A stretch of 64,000 nucleotides of DNA from Bolinopsis microptera (taxonomy: Eukaryota; Ctenophora; Tentaculata; Lobata; Bolinopsidae). Below are positions 44,811-56,200 of the stretch, in pieces. The position numbers were made by a program, and so were the translations under genes. The stretch spans positions 3,428,730 to 3,492,729 of the forward strand of contig NC_087079.1 of NCBI RefSeq assembly GCF_026151205.1. The letters run 5' to 3'. The stretch's first letter is position 1. Each line of letters begins with the position of its first letter. Below the pieces are notes generated by a model. It had not been told where the DNA came from and searched no databases. It was given only the letters and a program-made list of their open reading frames with translations.

Positions 44811-45109
44811 GTAAGTCTTGTTCAAATAAAACATTGTAATCCCTATGTCATATGTTGTACTTGTATGTAGTGCATGACGCATGTAGTGGTTTTTTTCGCT
44901 TTTTTGTTAATTTACTTCTAAGTTTTAGTAAATGAAATGTTTTTTGGTGGACAACATGATGATGAATAACGAAAACAAATTTTCAGGTTATTAATATAAA
45001 ATCATTTTGCCTGTTGCATGGGGAGTGGGGACTAGCTAATATGTTTTTGGTTACCACGGTGATAATGACAATAGTTGCTGCACGGAAATTTCTACCTAGG
45101 AATACCTTG

Positions 45110-46340
45110 TGGGGATGTGGAAGAGGTTGTAGCGCGATGCACTACTGGGCCGCGCCGCGCATCCAGTCTAGTAATGCTTATCTGTTATCGCAATGCAACG
45201 TTACTGGCGAGATGCACCACTAGATCGGTGAGATGCACCACTGGGCCACGCCGAGCTGCAAAGGATTGAAATCGTCAATCAATGGAAGAGGCTGGTGTGG
45301 AAGAGGCTAAGTATATAATTAACGCGATGAAACTTTTCAACTGCAGTCCAACTTATTTCCCTAACCACCCCAGACCCCAAACCCCTCCAGATTACTGCCC
45401 ACAGCAGCAAAGTCGAATGAGCTAGGAGGAAGGAAACGAATCGAACTACAATGACACGGAACTAAATTGAGCTGACTTTAGTTGCCCTCCATAATGAACT
45501 TTAAGTTTAACTTTAAGAGGTGCACAATAAAATTGAACTAGTTAGCTTGGATTTTAAAATTTGTTTACCATTGTTCATCATTTATGTTTTCTTGAGAATG
45601 TGTGATTTTTTGCACAGTACCTAATTGTCACAGTACACTTTTCCATAATTTATTAATTACTTTACTTCAAATCAGATCTAGACACATTTTTAACAAGCCA
45701 GATATTTGAAGCTACTTAAAAAATGTTTTTATCTATTATTACTAAGCTGATAAATGCAGATTTTGTAGCGCGATGCACTACTGGGTCGCGCGCGCATCAA
45801 ACAATGCTTCTCGCAAACACATGCAGATCAGCGAAATGCGAAGGATTGACATCGTGAATCAAATGCAGATTCAACTATCTCCAATTGCCCAGAATTACCT
45901 AATATTTGTAGGTTTACAACCTACCAGGACGCACGCCGAGTTTTGATTGACGATGTCAACCCATCGAGATCGTTGCTCTGCGAAGCAATAATGCTAGTTC
46001 GCGCGGCGCGTCGAAGTCCTCCAAGCCGATTTGTAGCGCGATGCGTTACTGTGCCGCGCACTCAATGAGATCGGCTACTGTGCCGCGCCGAGCTGAGATG
46101 AATTGACATCGTCAATTAAAGCCGAGTTGGACACGTCGACGGTCCTAATATTTGAAACAAATACAAAATATTTTACGAGGATCACCCGTTAACATTAGAA
46201 CTATATTTGTATAGAATTAGGTTGGAGGACTTCGCCGCTTCGACACGCCGCGCAAACTAGCATTCTTGCTTCGCATCGTCGATCGTTGCTCTGCTTCGCA
46301 GAGCAACGATCTCGATGGGTTGACATGACCGTCAATCAAA
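45110..46340. repeat. GC-rich dispersed repeats and inverted-repeat element
   Basis: Several copies of GTAGCGCGATGCxxTACTGxG (about 45129, 45766, 46031) each followed within 60-110 bp by GATTGACATCGTxAATCAA or a close variant. Arms at 45943-46024 and 46222-46340 are inverted copies (TTGATTGACGATGTCAACCC with CATCGAGATCGTTGCTCTGC, and their complements), the second with a 20-bp internal insertion that can fold on GAGCAACG. The GC content contrasts strongly with the AT-rich surroundings. Likely a MITE family. Confidence 0.7.
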
Positions 46341-47038
46341 GAATTAGGAAGAAAGATATGCTATGGAAATTACATTTTATAGACATTGTGATAGGCGGTC
46401 TATTTTGTTATATTATCATTTTATGCTTATGAAACTAATTTAAGTACAAAGTACATAGTGATAGAATTAGTTTCATAAACTGAGGTTAGGCTAATTTTGT
46501 ATTTAGCTAGTTTACGTGTTAATATTTAATTTAATAAGAAATATTTCTATTTCCAATAAACCAGTACAAAGAGAAAAGCGCATATATATAATTAGATGAA
46601 TAGAGGTGGAAGGAGAGATGAATAGATGTGGAAGGAGAGATGAATAGAGGTGGAAGGAGAGATGAATAGAGGTGGAAGGAGAGATGAATAGTGGGAGGGA
46701 GATGAATAGTGAGAGGGAGATGAATAAAGGTGGGAGAAGACATGAATAGAGATAAAAGTAGAGATGAATAAAGTGAGGAAAGAAATTTGTATAGAATTAG
46801 AATTAGGAAGAAAGATGTGCTATGGAAATTACATTTTATAGACAATGTGATAAGTGGTCTATTTTTTAAAATTATTTTATGCTTATGAAACTAATTTAAG
46901 TACAAAGTACATAAAATTAGTTTCATAAGCTGAGGTTAGGCTAATTTAGTATTTAGCTAGTTTACGTGTTAATATTTAATTTAATAAGAAATATTTCTAT
47001 TTCCAATAAAGCAGTACAAAGAGAAACGCGCATATTTT
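46341..47038. repeat. Direct duplication of ~240 bp flanking a 22-bp microsatellite
   Basis: The segment starting GAATTAGGAAGAAAGAT occurs at 46341 and 46800 and runs for about 240 bp with high identity to CAGTACAAAGAGAAAxGCGCATAT. Between the copies (about 46592-46785) lie tandem 22-bp units GATGAATAGAGGTGGAAGGAGA with later decay. Each copy also contains an internal inverted pair (ATGAAACTAATT and AATTAGTTTCAT), so each could be a small hairpin element. Confidence 0.85.
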
Positions 47039-50000
47039 TTTATAGATCAGTATAGTGGATAACAAATCTTGAAGAGAATAACTAAACAAACACGCTCATT
47101 ATAACAACCTCTAAAATCTTTTCAGACACCAGACGAACGTGTAGTCACTTGATCACACACGTGTAGTCCTCTCTCTGCACTTTATAAATGCCAAACAAAC
47201 GCAAAATATCTTCAATCTTACTGGGAAACACTTTCTCTCGCGCCGCACCGTCGACATTATTACAAGTTTGGATTTTAATCGCGTGCTTAAAAGTTCCTGG
47301 TGGAATTTTGATAATTTAATAAGAATCAGTTGCCGTGTGAATTGGAAATAGTCGTGGTCTTGGCCAGACACCAAGACACAGATCTAATTCCAGATCGGTT
47401 GCTTATGTTCTAAATTCGCATGAATACTGCATTATCATAAATCTGTAAAACCACAGAATTTCACGAGCGATCTGAAGCCGTGTACAGGTCTCGTGTACAT
47501 CAAATTTTGAGTTGTTGGCAATTTTTTCTTCTCTTTTTCTACAAATTTTAGTTGGAGTCCAAACATAAATCAGCCCATTTAAAGAAGTGCTTGCGATCGA
47601 ACTCATTTTTGGTATAATTTCATTTTGAGCTCATTTTCTCATTGTCACGAGGTTATGTCCCATAAATAACTTTTCAAAAACGTGCTCAGTATGTGTTGCC
47701 TGGATAAATTTACCGTAAGGATGCTGACCTTACGAAATCGAATTTCGAAATTTCAAGTACCTTTTAAAAAGTTTTATCTCAATCCAAGTCAAGTATAACA
47801 TGAAAGTTTGCCATATCTAACGTCTCCGTGTAACAACACAGAGAAAGTGTTCCCAAAGATAAGACATAAGTTGTGGAGTCAGGTTGATAATACACAGCAT
47901 ATATTAGACCCAGGCCCACCCAGGCCCACCTACCAACCCACTCTGATCTGTCAGCAAACCCCCTGCCCACGAACTCAACATCAACGTAAACAGTGCAACG
48001 AAAGCGATCCAAATTTAGGGTTGAACTCGTGAGAAGTTTACTCAAACAAAAGTCATGTGACTTAACAGTCACGTGACTTTTTTGCCCACGTGACGTAGTT
48101 TGTCACGTGGGCGGATGCTCACGTGGGTGGGTGGTCCTGTTCATTCCTGTCTAGAATCAATAATTAATCATTACGATTACACGGGCTATAACGCTAGATA
48201 CACATGATCGAAATAATATTTGGACTGATACCAACTTTTCTTGTTATCATCAATAACGGCGATATTCTGTAACGAATAATGGTACGTCGTGATAAATTAA
48301 TGACCCAATATTAACCAATTCTTAAAAAGAAGAAAATGCTCATATGTTCACAATATGACAGCTCATGATAGTACAAGGCAGGGTTGTGGGCCTTCTATCG
48401 GTTAAAACCATAAAATACACAACTTGAAACAGCTTCTTATCTCTCTCCGCTCTCACGTTCAACTACAATGAACTGAGCATAATAATACCAAGTAATCATC
48501 ATAATTAATTATAATTAATTATGATTAATTATGACCAATCACATTTTACCAAGTAATATCAGGGTCAAACGATACAGTTGCCTCTCTCAAGTCTCCTTTG
48601 TAACGCGCGTAATTCCAAAAAGCGTTAATAAGTTATGCACTAGTTAAACCAAAATAATTAACAGTTTTAAAAACACCTCAAACAGTGCAAAATGTGCTCG
48701 GAAACTATCATTGATAAAATAATCCCTGAAATGCCGTAATATTTTCGCACGAAAAGTGGGAAATTGTCCCTTTTTAAGCCCAATAAATCACAAACGATTT
48801 TACAGTTGGTATATAAAGGTTGTTCTACTATTCTAAAATATCTTCATATCTGGCTCGCCGCCAATATTATCACTCCGTCTTCAAAGTGAATATACTCGAC
48901 TTTCAGCGACTACCAAACTGTTACCATCTTCTTCAAACTTTCAAGATTTTGTTCAAAATTGTTAAAATTTTTCGTGCTATGACGAAGTTTTTAAATTAAG
49001 TTCACTAAAATGCGTGTGATTTCACACAACACTTATTGAACATGGAATTAACACAAAGGCTTTGCTCGAATAGTAGTGTTCGAATTAAATCGTTGGAATT
49101 CATTCAAATTTCAAAACAATAGGTGCAATTAGTCGGCCACGTTTTTAGCATCACTGCATATCGTATACGCTTTATAACCAACATCACCCCACTACACCTA
49201 TCAACAGGGCTTATTCGCTCGACTATAATTTCAAAATAATGGAAATAATTATGGGTAATTGGTTATTAGTAATATTGCATCTCATACCTACCCGCGGAGA
49301 GGGGTTTATATTACGCCATTTCAAATATTCACGAAGTTTTGTATATTTTCGGGGAATTTATTGTCCCCCGAGATAATAAAGATGTGGGTAAATTGGACCT
49401 CATTGAACATGGAAGGTACACGCAATGAAGGTGTTTATGTAGGAGCAATTTATGTGTCCTTTATGAGGACGGACCAGGGAAAGGAGCGGTTACATTCGAC
49501 TTGCTATTAGCTCAATATTAACTGGAGTTACCTTCACAACAAATGAGTTGCGACTATGAATATATTATTCCAGCTCAGAAATTTCGGGGGAGCTTGAATT
49601 ACATAAAATTTTGTCCGAAACGGACTTGTCTTTGGTCTACATAACATTGCAAGATGATGGGAGTATACAGTTTGGTAGTATCGCAAAATCACACATCAGA
49701 ATGGGCACACTGAATCACACAGAATGTGATCACCAAAATCACAACGATAAGGCGATCTTTGTGTCACACTCTGCGACATACAGCTGCTGGCATCCTAACG
49801 TGTGATCACTGCACAACATCCACACTCTCCTATCACAGGACGATGATCACGTGACAGGTGACCAGGTACACCCTGACAAACATATTTCAACTCTTCAAAC
49901 AGAGGATAAAATTGGAATTACTATTCTTAAAAAACCAAAAAATATAGAGATCATCATCATCATCATTAAACATAATATTGTCTATCATATATATATCTTA

Positions 50001-52087
50001 AGATCTCTTCTTATCATCTCATCATCACTTGTATCTAATAAAAACGACAAAAAGCACAAAACAAGCTCATTAAACCGCGGGGTCTCTTCAAACACGTGAG
50101 ACATGTGAGACCTTGGAGCAGAACCACAGTATATAACTAGATAGAGGTTAACAAAGTATGTGTGTAAACAGAGATTGTACACGTGCGCATGCACCCGTTA
50201 AACATGGCGTGCGCGCGCGACTTGCAATTCTGCTGTGTATGTATGTGTGAAATTCATCACATCATACCCCGGTTCGACCTTCACAGAGCTCTCGTGACAA
50301 ATCAGTCAGGGTGTCTGAAAGACTTTGGAGGTATTTTGCAAAAGCTGTGTGGGAGTGAGAGGTGAAGGTCGGAGAGGAGTATTTGTATGTGATAGTAACT
50401 TTAAGTAACGTTGTGGATTCACATACAGTGAGGTGTTAGCTAATAACTGCCACTGCTGATCGGTGAGATATAATATAACCACCTACTAAAAATTCGGGAG
50501 AAATATAATTTTACAACAATTTCAACAGTAAGTAAAAATTTTGCAATGGACACGCTATTTAACAGTTTTAATAATAGACCTTAATACAAACTAAAAACAA
50601 CAATGTTGCGACGCATCTTAAACATAGGATGAAATCGCACAACAATTTTCAAAACTAAGACTTAAAACACTAAGAGAGAACATAAATTTTGACTCGATAA
50701 GTTCGACTAATAACACCTCAAGTGTAGGAATAATAGGGGATACCGGGGGCTCGCTCTTTGCACGTGGTGTTGCACGTGGGGGTGGCGAAAAGTGCAACAA
50801 CGAACCGATCTTGAGACGCACGTGCAGCGCTAGTATCAGCGCTTTGCGCGTGCCCCCGGTAGGTCCCCCATACATTTGCCCAACAATACGGTAAAATAGC
50901 TTTCACAGAAAGAATAGGAGGAATGTTGACGTATATGAAACCACATTCGGTCACCAAAACCGGCAACTTGGGGCAGACAGTCTTACATAACCTTAATGGT
51001 CATATATACAGCCAACGAAAATATATTGAACTGCATATAGCGCATATAAGATATATATAGTATGTATATATATATTTTGCAACCATTGTGCACTATAAGG
51101 GGGTTGCACTATACTCAAAAATGTGCACAATGGTGCTAAATTATGAAAAAACAAACGTGTAGCTGCACGGCACGGTAGGATTTTGTGCAGGGTGCGCGCA
51201 TCTCCACAGGGAGCTTGCGCAACATGCGGGTCTCTGTAGAGATTGCAGTACAAACCCATGCGACTCCACGGTGTGATACGGGATAATCATAACATTTTTA
51301 GCACGTGGAGCTAGAGTATTCGGGTGGGGCGCGCGCCGTGCAGCGACATCACTCCTGACATTGAACCACATTAAAAGGTCGTGTACATGCGTTTTGACGC
51401 CACTAACATAATACAACAAAGAAAGATCAAGACGCGAAAATCTACTCTAAAAGAGCTCCTAGATATATATTGATATCGTCTGCTGCGCACTAAATAATAA
51501 ATGCTAGACCTCCCTGAACCATTAACACTGTAATACTGTCTCTCGGGCCGCCATCTTAACAAATTGTGCCTATACAATTATCATGGCTATATCGGAGTTA
51601 GGGGGGCCGACAATTCGTACACCGTATGAACATATTTATAGATATAACCAATAAATATATAGACGTGTATCATTGCGGAGCACTGTCAACTGGTAGGAGT
51701 CGAAGATAGTACATGCAAAAATCTTGGATCCCCTGAGACAGAGGATTGCAGGGGCTGATGATATATCTCAATATAGCCCTGTAATTTCTGAGTACATGAG
51801 TAAGATCAAAAGATTGTCTGCGACTCCCAAGTTGAAGGCTGGTTAACTCGTGAGTTAGTACAAGCTTTACACGGTAAACTTAAAAATCATTCTCCTGAGC
51901 CCCGAGGAGGGGCACAGGACCAGCGACAGAACAGTGTCAGTTCGCGTGCGAATATACCGAGACGCACTTCCGTGCACGTGCGTGAGTGAACACGGCACGT
52001 GCAGGGCGCGAGACAGGACATCACTCGCTGGGCGTCAACAAGCTACACAGTTGTAGGTGCGTGTCAGGCCAGCACTCCAGGTTACCT
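47039..52087. other. Long non-coding stretch
   Basis: No gene supported. Small open frames at 47779-48072, 49259-49510 and 50618-51577 lack domains and clear splice context. Notable items are the CACGTG cluster at 48070-48125 and several further CACGTG sites between 49850 and 52000. The 3' end of the minus-strand gene ending at 52088 must extend some distance into this stretch. Confidence 0.45.
48070..48125. promoter_or_regulatory. Cluster of four CACGTG boxes
   Basis: CACGTG occurs at 48070, 48087, 48104 and 48120, at 15-17 bp steps on average, in contexts such as TCACGTGAC and TCACGTGGG. This hexamer is the core of E-boxes bound by bHLH-zip factors (USF, MITF/TFE, Myc/Max). No gene start is identified beside it, so a regulatory role is inference. 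Confidence 0.3.
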
Positions 52088-55000
52088 TCAACTGAGGGAG
52101 GACTCCAGCTTAATACTGGGTATTTGGAAGGGTACCATATTGACCGGTGATTGCTGGATGCCCGGCCAGATCCCCCCCAGGTTTGAGCCCGTGTTGTCCG
52201 ATATGAGAGATGAGGCCGCTGTTTGCCCCGCCGCCGCCGCCGCCGCTCCCGTAGCCTGTGCAAAACGGAACTGTTGTTCCGGGTTTAGCCCGCCCACGTA
52301 TCCCGGCAAATTGGTTATTGCCGCGAGATTTTGCATCGCTGAAATGAAGAGAGTGTTACGATCACGTCTGGCACTGAAAGACAGAATACAGAGACTATTT
52401 TTACAGGGACTAGGTTTTGGCCTGTTATAACTTGGTTACAAGGGGGCAGTTAAAATTTCAGAATTGGACTTAACAGAGAGTCAACAGTATAATTGTGTCA
52501 AGAAATAATACTATAGATTTATATTTTGATAATATATTGCCAATTATGGGCATCTTTTTTATTATGTTTCAATACACACAGCATTACAAAGGATTTTTAA
52601 AGAAATTTTTATGCAAGGAGATTCGTTCTTTTCTGCTACAGTTATTTTTAGATTTCAGTGCAAATTTTCTATTGCACTGGTTTATGCATGATTTTATAGT
52701 GATACATTCACTGTCTCACTATGAGCAGGGTAATGTAGCCTTTTTTAATAACACTTTTTATCATAGCTTATATTTATGCAATCTGAGATACGGGGCATAT
52801 AAGATCACCTTTCTGGTCAAATAATAACAATATCATCATGTTTAAAGGCATATATTTATGCTTTTATTCAAAGAGCACTGCAACGTCATTAGGGTAAGCG
52901 GGATGTGACCATTAAACAGCCTCAAACTAAGGAACCTTGCATTTAAGCTCGGATGTGCGGGGGAGGGAAACAAAAACATTGCACTCAGCTCTCAAGCGAA
53001 AATTTTCACAATGAGCGCTGAATATCATTGGAGGGAAGTTGTAACACAATGGGGAACACAGTATACAGCTGTTGTATTGGGGACAATGGGAATATAACAT
53101 CACGGTGAGGGATGTTAGCTAGTGTAAGGGATATTGTAATGTAGGTTTAAAAGTATTATTAATATTCTTGTTTTATCATTGTGTTTTAATTTTGTGCTGT
53201 CCATTTGTTTGATTTCGTTCATTTAATTTGTAATCGAATGGTTTTATGATCATATAATTATATGATTGACAATTAAAAGATCCCCATTAATTATAGTACA
53301 GAGTGGGCCAAAATTCATTCGATTACAAAAATAATGGTCCATAACTCAATATGTGACCGTTGTAACATTTAGTCAGAGGGTCTAGTTATCAAAAAAGCTA
53401 ATTTTGGGCCACCCTGTACAATCAAAACTGATTAAAATTAATGCTGGGTTTAAATTGAACGGGTTGAGTGTTATAGTACAGAATTAGAACGCACTATTTT
53501 CCCCCAAAACAATCTCACATGCATCATGAAATCAAACCAAATCACAAGCCCGAAAGAATCACGTGGTAAACGACACCACTCGGGTGATAGCAAGTCACGT
53601 GACTACACGTGCAATTGATGCGCGGCTACACGTGCAATTAATCAAATAACGCGCGAAAAAACGCTCAATTAGTCGAGTAACACGCGAAAAGGCTTGCAAA
53701 CGGGCGATTGTAAACGGGCGATTGAACGTGATCCACGAATCATCGTCCAGGATATTTGGCGGCATTTCTTATGTGAGTAAGAAGGCCGCATATGGAGCCC
53801 AAATAAAGGTTTCCAGAGACTGGCTATACCTGGCATTCTCAAACAATAGTTTCTATGACTATGATATTGCTTATAATTATAGTCTATAGTTTAGTTTACG
53901 TAAAATTCCTTTTATTATAATGCAAACTCTTACACTGCAATTGGAAAGCCATGTGGGCTCTCAACTTGGAAGCACTTTTCACACTCAGCAATCTTTGTGA
54001 AGGGGGCATTGTTACAGTTACACACAAAACTGAAGCAGGCACAATTTATTCATCGGAACATTAGCGGTACGTGTCGTGAACAAAGCTATACTGAGCTTCA
54101 GCATAGAGTATGTGCTGTTTTAGAGGAGGCATTTTAACCGAGATTTTGGTAAATTTTGTTTAGAATGTTAAAATGGGCGTTCCAAATCCGATAAAATTTA
54201 TGAGGGGCCATTAGAGGTGCGGCCAACCGCAGGGGTATTAACCGGTACAGGGTTAAATTTCAACAATTTCACACAGGAATGGATACGTCATTCGACATAG
54301 TTTCACTTTAATTATATCATAGAATTAAGACTTGATCTCAGAACTTCAGACCTTGCGGTAGAATTGACAGAATTGAAGCGATTAGTGAGAATTTGGAAAT
54401 ATGATGACATATTTAATTTAAATCAAACTCTGGGTTGAGCTATTCTTAGTGTATGGGGAATGTTACCAATTGATGACCTTTAACAGGCTGAAGGCCGGAT
54501 TTAGCTTCGGTGTGACGTACTTCCCCAGGGCCTAATGTTGTAGAGCTGGCTGGTCACTTGTGTATTTATAAGCCCCTTTATTGTCATCACTGTCCCTTGT
54601 CTAGGCATTTTAGGTCATCCGGGTATTTATAGTAATATTTTTAGAATGTATTGTGTAATTCTGTAAATTTGATTTATGTAAAAGTTATCACAAAGTTGTT
54701 TGAACTTTCGTGCGTAAAGGGGTTTCGCAACGATGATTTAAGATTACTTGAAAATACACGCGATTTGCTTGCTGCCTCGCGTCATAGCACGTGTGCGCAT
54801 CACCAGCACGTGTTACACCAAAGTCACGTGACACGCCATCAAACCCTGATCCGAACATGCACACGAACACGGAGGTGCTGAACGGTTAATAAACTGACCC
54901 TAACTCACATGCTGCGGAACTGTAGGGGAGTGATCCGAGGCCAGACATTTCGCTAGCGACCGAGGCAGTGAGGGCTGAGGGGTAGAAGGAGGATGTGGAA

Positions 55001-56200
55001 GTGTTGGGTGAGTGCCAAGGAGCTGCAAGGTACTGGTGGTTCAGACCGTGGTAGTTAGGGTTTATCGTAGACAGGTCTGCTGAAAGGGAAGAGGTCAGTG
55101 TGCCGTGAGAGTTCAGGAGATTGGACTGGGTCATCCAGGGCAAATCCGCTACCCGTGGGCCTGGAGGGGGGTGGAGACCGCTATATTACGAAAATAATTT
55201 AGGAGGAAATATCTGGTCCTGAAACCAGTGGGTAAATACTGGGCAAAATAATTGGGTTTACTTACTGACAGCCGATAACCTTAGTCCTCCAATAGCTGAA
55301 AGAGTTTTAAATGTTAGATCAACACATTAGTTCAACAACAAAAATAAGATAAAAACTATATAATTAATAATCTAAATTGTTAGAAAGAAGTATGATAGCA
55401 CCACCGGGAAGGACAGATAAGCTGATTTAGTTGCTCAAATCATGCACTATTTAGTGTCACTGCCATGATTAGCTTATATGCTGCATTTTCTGTTGCATTG
55501 AACTTTAATTTGTTCAGTTTTAAACTCGACGCAATTTGCTCAATGCTAAGTACGAAAAAATTGGCAAGCCTAAGTGTTTTTGCGATGAACTTGAGGATTC
55601 TATACAAATGTTTTGTTTAACTATGAATTAAATCTACCCTTCGTGTGATTCCTAACGTACCGGCCTGCATGGAAAACCCTGAATAATAACAGTATTTCTC
55701 ATATCACCCTGCAAATGTGCAACATCACGCACTGTCTGTGCCAAGTCCGCCACCGTACACAGTCCAATTTAGGAGCTACGTGTTAAAAAGAGGATAGGGT
55801 GAACTGTCAGGGGTCCCAGAAGAGGGGTAGTGAGGGGTAGTGAGGGGTACTGGGTCGCTCTCAGAGGAAGCACTGTGTTTAACCAGGTGATGAGGACGGG
55901 CCCTGCACTGACGTGTTAGGTTCTGTACCCTAACACCTTGTTGGAGGGAGAAGGAGGGATCCCCCACATTTTGTCACTGTAACTAAAAGTGTTGTAAGTG
56001 CCAAAATGCGTTAAAGCCCCCCTGTTCAACTCCACTGAGCTAGGATCAGGACAGTTCGACTTCTCACCAGGTCCACCCAGCTACTCCAGTTATACGGGGT
56101 TTTATGTTAGGAACACAGTGCGCAGCACCTGGGAGCCTAAAAAGCTGTGCCAAAAACATGACACTTATCGGAACCTACCTCTTATCAGAACAGCCGACAT
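52088..56200 (-). CDS. Ser/Ala/Gln-rich protein of unknown function (four-exon model)
   Basis: Three well-supported exons: 55266-55295 (30 nt, between CTCTTTCAG and GTAAGT), 54909-55160 (between CCCCCCTCCAG and GTGAGT) and 52088-52338 (after CTTCATTTCAG, stop TGA at 52088-52090). All joins are phase 1. A possible first exon, 56179-56200, supplies ATG and seven codons (MSAVLIR) before GTAGGT, with an in-frame stop just upstream, and gives 184 residues in total. The text includes LPWMTQSNLLNSHGTLTSSL, NYHGLNHQYLAAPWHSP, LNPEQQFRFAQATG, a run of six alanines and the end VPFQIPSIKLESSLS. It resembles the low-complexity tail of a transcription factor, but no DNA-binding domain is present in the exons I can see. 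If the first exon is wrong, upstream exons with the real domain may lie to the right. Confidence 0.5.
53297..53418. mobile_element. 122-bp mariner-like MITE
   Basis: Ends TACAGAGTGGGCCAAAAT and ATTTTGGGCCACCCTGTA are inverted repeats starting at a TA dinucleotide, as in Tc1/mariner-type elements. The interior has no coding capacity. It lies in the large intron between 52338 and 54909 of the minus-strand gene. One terminus of a related copy is at about 29923-29938. Confidence 0.65.

Noticed and set aside
49259-51577. Several 60-90-codon frames on both strands
   Set aside because: No domains, no codon bias, no consistent splice sites. Probably chance openings.
51999-52430. Plus-strand 143-codon frame
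   Set aside because: It lies antisense to the last exon of the minus-strand gene, which has an acceptor, a stop and phase agreement with its neighbours. The plus frame has none.
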